A stretch of 64,000 bases of DNA from NCBI GenBank assembly GCA_022241785.1, contig JAKOMP010000008.1, positions 43,027 to 107,026 of the forward strand, read 5' to 3'. Below are positions 8,122 through 19,300 of this stretch, one piece after another (the first letter of the stretch is position 1; each line of letters starts with the position of its first letter). Position numbers and translations under genes: made by a program. The notes beneath the pieces were generated by a model. The model saw only the letters and a program-made list of their open reading frames with translations. It did no database searches and was not told the DNA's origin. This DNA is from Cyanocohniella sp. LLY. Its GTDB lineage: Bacteria; Cyanobacteriota; Cyanobacteriia; Cyanobacteriales; Nostocaceae.

Positions 8122-8633
8122 TTGTGAATTTTACCCAAGCGATCCGATCGCTGCACTTGTATATTTGTAATTCCTTCGTGAGCCAATGCGGTGTAGCAGG
8201 ATTGCTCAATTGCATTTTGATACATCATAATAACAGTGGTTAAGTCCAAAGCTGAAATTGGTTTAATATTGCATGAGAGTACCTTGCTGAATTAAACATT
8301 TAATATGCTCTAGCACTTGAGTAGCTAATGGGGGTAAATGAGCATCCATATTCCCAGTGCCATCTCCCCCGAAAAAAATCGCTCTCCTAGTTCTGCAAAT
8401 CTTCTGCTACGAAAAATTACAGATTTTCTAGTTATAAAGTATTGCGTACAATTTTTGTAATATCTTTAACATTTATGCCTATAATATTACTTAATCAATA
8501 CTTCTCTCTATCTCATGCACCAAAGAAATTTCCAGAAGGGCAAATTTCTTATTCAGGATAGCAAGCAGAGCAAGAAGCATTAGACTGTGATGTACAATCA
8601 CTTCCACGTTTAGGTTAAAAAGACTAGGCTGAT
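8122..8633. promoter_or_regulatory. Leader region of the DISARM-like operon
   Basis: No convincing gene. It contains the 30-bp repeat copy (8360-8389, listed separately). A promoter-like pair TTGTAA (8455-8460) and TATAAT (8480-8485) has 19-bp spacing. A perfect inverted repeat AAGAAATTT (8523-8531) / AAATTTCTT (8542-8550) lies downstream of that promoter and could be an operator. The operon's first ATG (8634) has no strong ribosome site. Confidence 0.4.
8360..8389 (+). repeat. 30-bp boundary repeat, copy 1
   Basis: The segment contains CGAAAAAAATCGCTCTCC preceded by CCATCTCCCC. All 30 bp are perfectly repeated in inverted orientation at 24872-24901, on the other side of the four-gene operon. 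A 27-bp copy with one mismatch lies in direct orientation at 29979-30005. An inner CGA/TCG around an A-run gives only a weak stem, so it is not a typical terminator. Confidence 0.85.
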
Positions 8634-11501
8634 ATGGAAACGCTTGCCCCTGGTGCGCGGATTGTTGCTAGAGATGCAGAGTGGCTTGTAAAATCCACTT
8701 CAAGAACACCTAATGGTTCTGTGGTAATCGAAGTTGTAGGTGTAAGTGATTTTATTAAAGGTCGCACTGCACGGTTTGTCAAAGAATTAGAACAAGACCT
8801 AGAGGTTTTAGACCCGGAAAACACTAATTTAGTACCAGATAATACTTCTGGCTATAGGAATTCGCTGCTTTTTCTCGAAGCTCATCTCCGGCAGACTGCC
8901 CCCACTGATACTAATCTTTACATTGGTCATGAAGCAGCAATGGATGTGCTGCCTTACCAATTAGACCCAACGCTCAAAGCCCTTTCGATGCCGCGACAAC
9001 GTTTGTTAATTGCAGATGCTGTTGGCTTGGGTAAAACTTTGGAAGCAGGAATTTTGGTTGCTGAGTTGATGCGTCGGGGACGAGCAAAACGCATTTTGGT
9101 TGTAACAACTAAAAGTATGCTGACTCAGTTCCAGAAAGAATTTTGGGTGCGTTTTACTATACCTCTGGTACGCCTTGATTCTGTCGGTATCCAACGCATT
9201 CGCTCTCGTATCCCCACAAACCATAACCCTTTCCACTACTACGATAAAGCCATTGTCTCGGTTGATACCCTCAAACAAGACCGGGAGTATCGTACTTACA
9301 TCGAGCAAGCTGAATGGGATGTAATAGTCATTGATGAGGCACACAACGTTGCTCGTCGGGGGCGTGGTAGCAGTGCTTCGTTGCGTTCTAAGTTGGCTGA
9401 TCGTTTAGCAAGCCGTTCCGATAGTTTAATTATGCTATCAGCCACACCCCATGATGGGCGTGCGGAAAGCTTTGCTAGCTTGATGAATATGCTCGACCCA
9501 ACAGCGATCGCTAACGAGTCGAACTACACTAAGGAAGATATTCGAGATTTGTACGTCCGGCGGTTTAAGAAAGATGTTGTTGGGCAACTTCTCAAAAAAT
9601 TCCCTGAACGTCAGGTTTTAGCACTGGAAACAAATGCTTCTGTAGAAGAAGAGGAAGCATTTGAAATTCTTAATAACTTAAAGCTGGCTGGGATTGATGC
9701 GAAAGCTTCCACAGGTAAGTTGTTTAAAACTACTTTGTTAAAAGCGATGCTGTCCAGCCCAATGGCTTGTTTGGAGACAGTACGTAATCGCATCAAGCGA
9801 GTAAAAAACACTGATGATCAGCATTTAAATACTGATGTTGCCGAGTTAAGGGCTTTAGAATCAGCTTTGGAAACTATTAATGATAGAAATTTTTCAAAGT
9901 ATCAAAAGTTATTACAACTAATCAGTACAACCGAAGCTGGGGGGTTTGGTTGGAAGGGTACAGACCCAAAAGACCGAATTGTAATCTTTACCGAACGTTT
10001 AGAGACGATGCGCTTTCTTAGGGAGAGTTTAAAGCGCGACTTAAAGCTGAAAGAGGAAGCGATCGCTACTCTTGATGGGGGAATGCCAGATGTTGAGTTG
10101 ATGGATGTTATCGAAGAATTTGGTAATGAAAAATCTCCGTTGCGGTTGGTGGTTGCTACGGATGTCGCATCGGAAGGGATTAATTTACATTATTTTTCGC
10201 ACCGTCTCATACATTTTGATATCCCTTGGTCATTAATGGCTTTGCAGCAGCGTAATGGACGGGTTGACCGTTACGGACAAGAGCAACAACCGCAAATTCG
10301 TTATCTTTTGACTCGCTCAAATAACAAAAAAGTGGATGAAGCAGAGCGTATTGTTAGCGTTTTAGTTAGGAAAGACGAGCAAGCAATTAAAAATATTGGC
10401 GACCCTTCTGTTTTTATGGGGGTGTTTGATGTCGATAAAGAGGTGGAAGTGACATCAGCCGCCATAGAAGCAATTGAGCAGGGGGAAACCGCAGAAAGTT
10501 TTGATGCACGGCTGCAACCGGATAAGAAGACAGAGGATGATGATAACTGGTTTGCCAATGTCTTTGGGGATGAGCCAGAAGTGAGTGAGGAACCCCAAGC
10601 ACAAGCTGCTATGCAGAAAATGCCAAGTTTATTTTCCGATGATTATCATTACACGTTAGATGCATTGAAGGCAGTTAATGAGGAAAATCCTTTGCAATTA
10701 CGTAGTTTTGAGGAAGAGTTGTTAATCGAATTAACAATGCCCAACGAACTGCGATCGCGTTTTGAGCGTTTACCAAGAGAAATTCAACCTGCATCGAATC
10801 AGGCATTGCGTTTGTCTGGCGATCGCAACAAAGTGATGCGCGAACTAGAGGAATCACGAAAATCTGAGGAACGCTGGCCCTCTATTCAGTATCTTTGGGA
10901 ACTGCATCCGATAGTTGATTGGTTAAATGACCGTGGTATAACGCTTTTCGGCAGGCATCAAGCCCCCGTTATTGTTTTACCCCAACTACTGGCAAATGAG
11001 GTTGTATTTGTTATGTTAGGTATAATTCCTAACCGTCGTGGGCAACCTCTAGTCAACAAGTGGGTAAGTGTAGTGTTTCAAAATCAAAAAGTTAAGCATA
11101 TAGAAGACTTTGAGGAAACGCTGCGCCGTACCGAATTTGATCGGGAGTCGATTCCCAATAAAATGTTGCCTGTAGATGAAAAACTTTTGAATTTGCGCGG
11201 GTTGGCAGTCACCGAAGCAGAAAAGAAAATGCTGGAGGAACTGAAGAAATTTGAGAATGCAATTAACATTCAATTACAGGAACAATATGACCGTTTGGAA
11301 AAACTCAAGAGTCAACACTATCAACAATTAATATTGCGCTTTGCAGATGGTACTCCTTTAGTTGAACAGAAAAAATCAAAAGAAGAACGCAGGATTGAGC
11401 AAATTTTTAATGACTATTGGCATTGGGTGGAGGATAGCATGACTACCGAACCTGCTCCATATATCAAAATTATTGCTGTGTTACAGGGGGGTACTGTATG
11501 A
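8634..11501 (+). CDS. SNF2-family helicase, DrmD-like, first gene of DISARM-like operon
   Basis: A 955-residue SNF2-type superfamily 2 ATPase. Walker A is ADAVGLGKT (K134), the DEAH box is IDEAHN (D234-H237), motif III is LSATPH, and the C-terminal RecA domain has VATDVASEGINLHYF and the QQRNGRVDRYGQ arginine motif. This is the arrangement of RapA-like DNA translocases. In class 1 DISARM the SNF2 protein DrmD precedes an adenine methylase, as here. The expected role is ATP-driven movement on invading DNA within a defence complex. The stop overlaps the methylase ATG by 4 nt (ATGA), implying coupled translation. The domain call is firm; assignment to DISARM is inference from gene order. Confidence 0.85.
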   Translation: METLAPGARIVARDAEWLVKSTSRTPNGSVVIEVVGVSDFIKGRTARFVKELEQDLEVLDPENTNLVPDNTSGYRNSLLFLEAHLRQTAPTDTNLYIGHEAAMDVLPYQLDPTLKALSMPRQRLLIADAVGLGKTLEAGILVAELMRRGRAKRILVVTTKSMLTQFQKEFWVRFTIPLVRLDSVGIQRIRSRIPTNHNPFHYYDKAIVSVDTLKQDREYRTYIEQAEWDVIVIDEAHNVARRGRGSSASLRSKLADRLASRSDSLIMLSATPHDGRAESFASLMNMLDPTAIANESNYTKEDIRDLYVRRFKKDVVGQLLKKFPERQVLALETNASVEEEEAFEILNNLKLAGIDAKASTGKLFKTTLLKAMLSSPMACLETVRNRIKRVKNTDDQHLNTDVAELRALESALETINDRNFSKYQKLLQLISTTEAGGFGWKGTDPKDRIVIFTERLETMRFLRESLKRDLKLKEEAIATLDGGMPDVELMDVIEEFGNEKSPLRLVVATDVASEGINLHYFSHRLIHFDIPWSLMALQQRNGRVDRYGQEQQPQIRYLLTRSNNKKVDEAERIVSVLVRKDEQAIKNIGDPSVFMGVFDVDKEVEVTSAAIEAIEQGETAESFDARLQPDKKTEDDDNWFANVFGDEPEVSEEPQAQAAMQKMPSLFSDDYHYTLDALKAVNEENPLQLRSFEEELLIELTMPNELRSRFERLPREIQPASNQALRLSGDRNKVMRELEESRKSEERWPSIQYLWELHPIVDWLNDRGITLFGRHQAPVIVLPQLLANEVVFVMLGIIPNRRGQPLVNKWVSVVFQNQKVKHIEDFEETLRRTEFDRESIPNKMLPVDEKLLNLRGLAVTEAEKKMLEELKKFENAINIQLQEQYDRLEKLKSQHYQQLILRFADGTPLVEQKKSKEERRIEQIFNDYWHWVEDSMTTEPAPYIKIIAVLQGGTV

Positions 11502-14500
11502 GCAAATTAATAGGAATTACTAACGAAAATGAGTTTTATTCCAATCACTATATTGATGCTATTCTCAAAGATGATATTAAAGGAATTGCTCAACGCTGGC
11601 GAGAAGCTGCGGCTGAAAATGAAACAAAATCTCCCCCCGAATTATTAGGAAGTTTAGCTGCATCTTATTTTAGATTCATAAATAATTTTAGCAAAGAAAA
11701 GGAGATTGCGGAACGTCTAACTTTTCAACAGCAATGGTTTTCGGAAATTTTTGGCGCTTTAGGTTATCAGGTTGAACCTACTCAGCGCATTCTTGATGAA
11801 GGGCAATTACTCCCAATACTGTGTGAAGTCAAAAAAAGTAATGGAGTGCCGTTGCTTTGGATTATAGAAGCTTTACCAGAAGGCGATGAAGTTATTGATA
11901 TTTTAGATTTAAATTTAAATACAGCACAAATTACTGAAAAAGAAAATAATCAAAATAATATAAGTGCAGAATTAGTTTCGTCTGACTTTACTATAGAAGA
12001 TATTGTCTCTGATTATATTTTCGCTCAAGATGAGCCACCCCGGTGGTTATTACTTGCTAGCATTCATCAAATTATTCTCATTGACCGTTTTAAGTGGAAT
12101 GCATCACGGTTATTGCGGTTTGATTTATCAGAAATTTTATCGCGCAAGGAATCGGATACAATCCTTGCAACGGCGACATTACTGCATAAAGAAAATACCT
12201 GTCCTAGCGAGGGTACAGCCTTACTAGATGAATTAGATGAAAATTCTCATCGTCATGCTTTTTCTGTTTCCGATGATTTGAAATATGCCCTCAGAAAGTC
12301 AATTGAAATTTTGGGTAATGAAGCAGTTTGGTATATACGAAATAAGCTGAAAACAGGGGTATTTTCTGGACAATTAGATGCAGGACAATTATCAATTGAA
12401 TGTCTGCGTTATATGTACCGCTTGCTGTTTCTTTTTTACATCGAAGCACGACGGGATTTAGGTTATGCGCCGATGAATGCTGATATTTATCGGGAAGGTT
12501 ACAGTTTAGAATCGCTGCGGGAACTAGAACAAGTAGAATTGCGGACAGAAGAAGATAAAAATGGTTATTTTATTAATGCTTCTCTTACCAAACTATTTGA
12601 AATAATTTGGCAAGGGTATGCACCAAGTAATGTGGGAACTCTATATTTACCTGAAGAGAAAATTTATGACAACACTTTTGAACTTGCACCATTAAAAAGT
12701 CATTTATTTGACCCAGAACGCACTAAGCTACTGAATCGTGTCAAGTTCCGCAATAGTGTACTGCGAGACGTGATTGAATTAATGTCCCTGTCACGGGAGG
12801 GTAAAGGTAAGCGTCGGGGACGTATTTCTTATGCACAATTGGGAATTATCCAGTTGGGTGCTGTGTATGAATCTTTACTGTGCTTCCGGGGCTTTTTTGC
12901 TGAGACTGATTTGTACGAGGTGCAGCGTGCAGCGAAAAATAGTAAAGGATCAACTGGGGAAGATGACGAGGAGGAAGTAGAAGAGGAAACCCCCAAACGT
13001 GGAAAAAACAACTATGACGAATTGGATGTTGCTTACTTCGTCAAGTTGGAAGATTTAGAAAATTATACGACGGCGGAGCGGGTATTTAATGATGACGGTA
13101 CGGCGAAAATGTGCCGCAAGGGTGAGTTTATCTATCGGTTAGCAGGAAGAGATCGCCAAAATTCTGCTTCTTATTATACGCCGGAATCGTTAACGCGCTG
13201 TTTGGTTAAGTATGCGTTGAAGGAATTGCTCAAGGATAAAACAGCAGATGATATTCTCAAGCTGAAGATTTGCGAACCGGCAATGGGAAGTGCAGCGTTT
13301 TTGAATGAAGCTGTTAATCAATTAGCAGAGAAATATTTGGAGTTAAAGCAGGACGAGTTAGAGAAACGTATTCCCCACGACGAGTATTTGCAGGAAAAGC
13401 AGAAAGTTAAGATGTTTTTGGCTGACCGTAACGTGTTCGGAATTGACTTAAACCCGGTTGCTGTGGAGTTAGCAGAAGTGTCCTTGTGGTTGAATTGTAT
13501 TTACAAACCCGAAAATAGAAAGGCTTTTGTACCTTGGTTTGGAATACAACTGCACTGCGGTAATTCGCTAATTGGTGCGCGTCGTCAGGTGTACAGCACT
13601 ACGTTAATTCCGCGTGAGAAAAAACAACCATATTGGTTTGACCACGAACCCAAACGGGTGATGGTAGGGGATAAGTTACATGATGGGGTGGTATTTCACT
13701 TTTTGTTACCCGACCCAGGAATGGCCAATTATACGGATAAAGTTATCAAGTCTCTAGCACCAAACGAAATTGAAACTATTAATAATTGGCGTAAGGACTT
13801 TTGTAAAGCCACTTATGATGATTTTGATGTTGACCGTTTAGTAACATTATCTCAACGCATAGATGAACTTTGGCAACGTCACACTGATGAATTGCGGATG
13901 ATGCGACAACGCACTACTGATCCGTTGCGTATTTTTGGTTGTGAAGAAGATGCACATCAAAGCAGTAGTTTGGAAATAAAAGATAAGATTTTAGCGCAAG
14001 AGAAATTATCTGAAGGTGTAGGTAATTCTAGCTCTTACCGACGGTTGAAATTTGTCATGGACTATTGGTGTGCTTTGTGGTTTTGGCAAATCGAAACAGC
14101 TGATTTATTGCCGTCAAGGTATGAGTATTTTATGGAGTTGGCGGTAATTTTGGGTGAAACAGAAATGACGTTTGAACCTGAACCAGAGTTACCATTATTT
14201 CCTGAAACTGCACTCCAAAATGAAGTTCAAAAATTTGTTGATGATTATAAGTTTGTAAATGTTGCTAAGTTAGCGGAACGGTTTCCCAGGTTGGGGTTAG
14301 TTGCGAAGATTGCAGAGGAGAAGCGTTTTTTTCATTGGGAGTTAGAATTTGCAGATATTTTTGCTGATAATGGTGGTTTTGATTTATTTTTAGGGAATCC
14401 GCCTTGGATTAAGGTGGAGTGGCAAGAAGGTAATATTTTAGGTGATGCAGAACCATTGCTGGACTTACGGAATTTTTCAGCAAACCAATTAAGTAATTTG

Positions 14501-16357
14501 CGAGAGAAAACTTTTTCAAAACATTCTCATTTAAAGTCCGATTACCTTAGATTTTATGAAGATTTTGATGGTTGTCAAAATTTTATAAATGGTTATCAAA
14601 ATTATTCAATTCTCAAAGGAGTTCAAACTAATTTATTTAAATGCTTTATTCCTCAAAGTTGGTTGTTTTCTAAATATGATGGAATACAAGCTTTTGTACA
14701 TCCAGAGGGTGTTTATAATGACCCCAATGGTGGTTTATTAAGAGAAACATTATATAAATATTTAGAAGTTCATTTTCAATTCGATGAAATTAGAAGATTT
14801 TTTAGTGGTACAGATAATAGAAAGCCCTTTAGCATCAATATATATAGGAAAAAAAATCAAGATATCAGTTCACAATATCAATTTTTAACAATTGCGAATT
14901 TATTTTCTGTAAAAACTATATATGATTGTTTTGATTCTTGTATAAACGATACTATTCCTAGTATTAAGAATGAACAAAATCAATGGGAAGTTAGGGGACA
15001 TCCTTTAAGAATTATTCATATAAATTTAAAAACTTTGAACCTTTTTGCTAAATTATATGATGCTGAGTCTACACCAGCATCACAAGCTAGACTACCTACT
15101 TTGCATTCTCAACAATTGCTAACTGTATTAGAAAAGTTTGCTGGGCAATCGCAAAGATTAGAAGATTTACAAAGAGATTACTATCCTCATCAAATGTGGA
15201 ATGAAACAGGTGCCCAAAGAAGTAAAACAATTGAACCTAATACTTCTTTTCTAGATTCATCTTCAAGATGGGTTTTATCTGGGCCACATTTTTTCGTAGC
15301 GAATCCTTTTAATAAAACTCCTAGAGAAACTTGTAAATCAAATAGCCATTACGATGTTATTGATTTAACGAATATTTCTGATAACTATCTACCTCGTACT
15401 AATTATGTGCCTGCCTGTGAATTTGAACAATATCAAAACCGTATTCCTAGAGTTGATTGGATTGAAAATGAAGAAATAGAACCTAGAAAAATTACAGATT
15501 TCTATAGATTATTCTTCAGAAGACAATTAAGTCAGACTGGAGAAAGAACATTAATACCTACACTTATACCAAAAGAAGTTGCACATATTGATACAGTTTT
15601 TAGCATAACTACAAGAAAAGTTATGCTGATGCTTAATTTGATGTCTTATTGCTGTTCTATTCCTTACGATTTTTTCATTAAAACAACAGGAAAAGGTGAT
15701 TTTAGAAATGATTTAGCTAAACAATTGCCCATTTTTGATTCTAATTATAAGAATGCACAAAAGTTAAATATAAGGGCTTTATCGCTAACGTGTTTGACTA
15801 CCCACTATGCTGAACTTTGGGAAACCTGTTATCAACAAAAATTCAACCAAGACACCTGGACAAAAACTGACCCTCGCCTCAACAATAACTTTTTCAAAAA
15901 CCTTACCCCTCACTGGCAGCGCAATATTGCTCTCCGCACGGACTACGAACGCCGTCAAGCCCTAGTAGAAATTGATGTACTTGCAGCAATGGCACTAGGG
16001 CTAACCCTAGACGAACTTATAACCATTTATCGCGTTCAATTCCCTGTTATGCGCCAATACGAAAAAGATACTTGGTACGACCAAAACGGGCGCATTGTAT
16101 TTACCATCAGCAAAGGACTTGTAGGTGTTGGCTTCCCTCGCAAAGGTAAAAAAGGCGAACTGGGATGGGAAGACATCAAAGATATGAAAACAGGTACAAT
16201 CGAACGCACAATCATCGACGACACCATGCCAGGTGGCCCCATCGAACGCACCATCATCTACCAAGCCCCCTTCGACCGTTGCGACAGGGAGGAGGACTAC
16301 CACATCGCCTGGGAAGCCTTTGAAAAAAGCTTTGCCGAACGGGAGGTTAAATCATGA
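11498..16357 (+). CDS. Large adenine-specific DNA methylase, DrmMI/PglX-like
   Basis: A 1619-residue class I N6-adenine methyltransferase. The SAM-binding motif is CEPAMGSAAFL (from C592), preceded by SYYTPESL, and the catalytic motif is NPPW at 967-970. The N-terminal 500 residues are helical, and an acidic stretch (EDDEEEVEEE) sits near 490. The region after NPPW (about residues 1020-1430, DNA 14560-15790) is clearly AT-richer than the rest and should hold the target-recognition domain. It probably methylates host DNA to mark self. ATGA overlaps join it to both neighbours. A PglX or a type IIL/Eco57I enzyme is the other possibility; an N-terminal CEVKK at about residue 111 could belong to a nuclease fold, but that is weak. 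Confidence 0.85.
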   Translation: MSKLIGITNENEFYSNHYIDAILKDDIKGIAQRWREAAAENETKSPPELLGSLAASYFRFINNFSKEKEIAERLTFQQQWFSEIFGALGYQVEPTQRILDEGQLLPILCEVKKSNGVPLLWIIEALPEGDEVIDILDLNLNTAQITEKENNQNNISAELVSSDFTIEDIVSDYIFAQDEPPRWLLLASIHQIILIDRFKWNASRLLRFDLSEILSRKESDTILATATLLHKENTCPSEGTALLDELDENSHRHAFSVSDDLKYALRKSIEILGNEAVWYIRNKLKTGVFSGQLDAGQLSIECLRYMYRLLFLFYIEARRDLGYAPMNADIYREGYSLESLRELEQVELRTEEDKNGYFINASLTKLFEIIWQGYAPSNVGTLYLPEEKIYDNTFELAPLKSHLFDPERTKLLNRVKFRNSVLRDVIELMSLSREGKGKRRGRISYAQLGIIQLGAVYESLLCFRGFFAETDLYEVQRAAKNSKGSTGEDDEEEVEEETPKRGKNNYDELDVAYFVKLEDLENYTTAERVFNDDGTAKMCRKGEFIYRLAGRDRQNSASYYTPESLTRCLVKYALKELLKDKTADDILKLKICEPAMGSAAFLNEAVNQLAEKYLELKQDELEKRIPHDEYLQEKQKVKMFLADRNVFGIDLNPVAVELAEVSLWLNCIYKPENRKAFVPWFGIQLHCGNSLIGARRQVYSTTLIPREKKQPYWFDHEPKRVMVGDKLHDGVVFHFLLPDPGMANYTDKVIKSLAPNEIETINNWRKDFCKATYDDFDVDRLVTLSQRIDELWQRHTDELRMMRQRTTDPLRIFGCEEDAHQSSSLEIKDKILAQEKLSEGVGNSSSYRRLKFVMDYWCALWFWQIETADLLPSRYEYFMELAVILGETEMTFEPEPELPLFPETALQNEVQKFVDDYKFVNVAKLAERFPRLGLVAKIAEEKRFFHWELEFADIFADNGGFDLFLGNPPWIKVEWQEGNILGDAEPLLDLRNFSANQLSNLREKTFSKHSHLKSDYLRFYEDFDGCQNFINGYQNYSILKGVQTNLFKCFIPQSWLFSKYDGIQAFVHPEGVYNDPNGGLLRETLYKYLEVHFQFDEIRRFFSGTDNRKPFSINIYRKKNQDISSQYQFLTIANLFSVKTIYDCFDSCINDTIPSIKNEQNQWEVRGHPLRIIHINLKTLNLFAKLYDAESTPASQARLPTLHSQQLLTVLEKFAGQSQRLEDLQRDYYPHQMWNETGAQRSKTIEPNTSFLDSSSRWVLSGPHFFVANPFNKTPRETCKSNSHYDVIDLTNISDNYLPRTNYVPACEFEQYQNRIPRVDWIENEEIEPRKITDFYRLFFRRQLSQTGERTLIPTLIPKEVAHIDTVFSITTRKVMLMLNLMSYCCSIPYDFFIKTTGKGDFRNDLAKQLPIFDSNYKNAQKLNIRALSLTCLTTHYAELWETCYQQKFNQDTWTKTDPRLNNNFFKNLTPHWQRNIALRTDYERRQALVEIDVLAAMALGLTLDELITIYRVQFPVMRQYEKDTWYDQNGRIVFTISKGLVGVGFPRKGKKGELGWEDIKDMKTGTIERTIIDDTMPGGPIERTIIYQAPFDRCDREEDYHIAWEAFEKSFAEREVKS

Positions 16358-19300
16358 TCCCGTCAGTAGTCGCCTCAGAAGTTCGCGCCAGTATTGAAGA
16401 TTTCCTCAAAACCGAATTTCGCCCTGCCTCCCCAGGGTTTGAAGGGCTGATGCAACGCTTCTTAGCAACACCGGAAGCTGTATTTAAAGGCCCTTACCTC
16501 TCTGTTGGTTTACCATTTCGCCCCGGTTCTACAGGTGCAGACTATTTCCCCGACGTGCCAATGGCATTTCCCCCACACCGCCACCAGGAACAAGCCTTCG
16601 CCCGATTAAAATCACCCTACTACCAATCAACCCTCGTCGCTACGGGAACCGGTTCGGGTAAAACAGAGTGTTTTATGTTACCCATCCTCAACCACTGCTA
16701 TCAGCATGAAAGCGAACCGGGTATTAAAGCACTGCTAATTTACCCCATGAACGCCCTCGCTACCGACCAAGCAAAGCGGTTAGCAAGTCTCATTTGGCAC
16801 AACCCAAAACTAAAAGGTAAGGTAACTGCTGGGTTATTTGTGGGCGAGTCGGAACGAGATCCAAAGGCGATGATGGGTGAAGATCATATCATCACCGACA
16901 AAAATATCCTGCGCCAATGTCCCCCCGACATTTTGCTAACTAACTATAAAATGCTGGACTATCTGCTGATTCGTCCTGGCGACCAACCATTATGGGTAGG
17001 AAATGCACCAGAAACCCTACGTTATTTAATAGTTGACGAAATTCACACCTTTGATGGCGCACAGGGGACAGATTTAGCTTGTTTAATCCGCCGCCTCAAA
17101 GCTAGGTTGCAAACTCCCAAACGTCATTTAGGCTGTGTTGGTACATCAGCAACCTTGGGTGGTAGCGGTAACAAAGGGGATATGTTGAATTATGCAACTA
17201 CGGTTTTTGACGAACCCTTTGACGAAAATGCCCTAGTTGAAGAAGATAGACTTGCTTGCGGGGAATTTCTCTTTGATGCTTACATCAACCCCCTCCCCAT
17301 TCCCGAACCCGATGAATTAGAAATTCTGAAAGCTGCTAACTACCAAACTATTGAGGAATATATTCGCGCCCAATATCAGTTATGGTTTGAGGAAGCAATT
17401 AGCGAACTATTTAATAGTAACGAATGGCGGGTTGAACTTGGCGATCGCTTAAAATCTCTACCTATTGTCCACAATCTACTCAAAGTTTTAGATCAAGGAG
17501 CAATTTCTCTAACCGAACTCTGGCAAAAACTCAGCCGGAAAATGCGCTTGCCAGATAGCGATGACCCGATTTATCAAGCGTCCTTATTTGATAGTTTAAT
17601 CGCTTTATGCGCCACTGCCCGCCGTCAATTGCACACTGCCCTTGCCCCTTGGGTTAATATTCGTTTGCAATTTTGGCTGCGAGAACTGCGCCGCATGGTG
17701 GGGACTATAGAGCAAGAACCCCAATTAGTCTTTGCTGACGACCAAGCATCAGAAGAAAAAGGGCGTGTCCTGCCAGTGATACACTGTCGAGACTGTGGTA
17801 GTACAGGATGGGGAGGATTAAGGCAGCAAGCAACAAACCATAAAATAGCTTGTGACCTGCGGGACTTTTATAAAGCTTACTTCTCAAACGACCCATTAAT
17901 TACGTATGTTTTTCCCAACCTAGATAAAAATAACGATAGAGGTTGGTTATCTTGGCAACTTTGTACCGAATGTCTAACCCTTAACCGCACAGATGTCCAC
18001 AGTTGTTATAGGTGCGCTAGCCAGGAATTTATTCCAGTTATCGAACCAGACCAAGATACGATTGTTCGCACGATAAAAACCAAAAACGGGAATTCCCGGC
18101 GCATTTCTAACCATGATTGCCCCTTCTGTGGTAGTAAAAATGGTTTAGCAATTCTTGGTTCTCGTGCTGCAAGTTTAGCTAGTGCTGCAATTGGTACTTT
18201 ATTTTCATCAGCTTACAACGACGATCGCAAACTAATTACTTTTTCCGACTCTGTACAAGACGCAGCACACCGTGCAGGCTTTTTTGAAACTCGCACTTTC
18301 CGCACTACCTTGAGAACGGCCCTACGCCAGCACCTTGATCATAAAGCAACAGCATGGAATTTAGCGGATATTCGGGCTGATTTTTATCAATATTGGCGGA
18401 ATCAAATTGGTAACGATGGTGATTATATTGCCACCTTTATGCCCTCAGATTTGCAATGGCTGCGGGAATGGGAAGAATTACAACAAGCAGGAACAGCAAA
18501 ACCCAGCCTTGTTGACTTAATTAATAGACGACTGGATTGGGAAGTAGTTGCAGAAATTGGTTTGCGGACAAATTTGGGAGCTTCGCTAGAACGCACAGAT
18601 ACTTGTGCAGTTTTTCTCGATAGTAATTTGCTTAACCCTGCTTGCTTAAGCCTACTCGAACAACTTCGTAACGAAATCGGCGGGCTGGAAAACCTTGACC
18701 AAGACACCTTACACCGTTTCCTTTTGGGTTTAATTTCCCATCTACGGCTACAAGGCGGTATTTTGCATTCGATGGCAGAAAACTATATTGAAAGTGGCGG
18801 TCAAACCTTCCGATTGCAGCAACCATTATTTATGCCTGGTTTTGGCCCTTCCTCACTTGCACCCGTTTATTTTGTCCAAAATGGTAGTGTTCCCCGCTTT
18901 GAAACCTTAGTCCGACCATCAGGAAAAGTAACTTGGTGTGAAAATTGGGCTTTTAAGCTGTTTTCTAGCTACACGCCATTGATTGTCGCCCAGGTAGAAA
19001 ACCTCTACAACCTAGTTTTAAATCAATTGGTGGCTGGTCATATTTTTGGAGTGAGGGAAACACGTAATAACGCAAAGGTCTGGGGTATTGAACAAACAGC
19101 ATTATACTTAGATACTACAGCCCATCACCTCGAATGTGACAAATGCGGCCACAGTATTACGGCTTCCCCTGAAGAATTAAGGCTATGGACGGATACACCC
19201 TGTATGCGTCCCAAGTGTACCGGGAAATATCAACCATCTGAACGAAAAACCCGCGATTTTTACCGTAATTTATATTCTAAAGGTCGAGTGTGGCGCATTT

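Noticed and set aside
8025..8249. Minus-strand open frame opposite the RHH gene
   Set aside because: It mostly shadows the RHH gene, which has clear fold features and operators.
8360..8389. Boundary repeat read as a simple transcription terminator
   Set aside because: The internal stem is only about three pairs around an A-run, and copies 1 and 3 lie upstream of operons rather than after genes.
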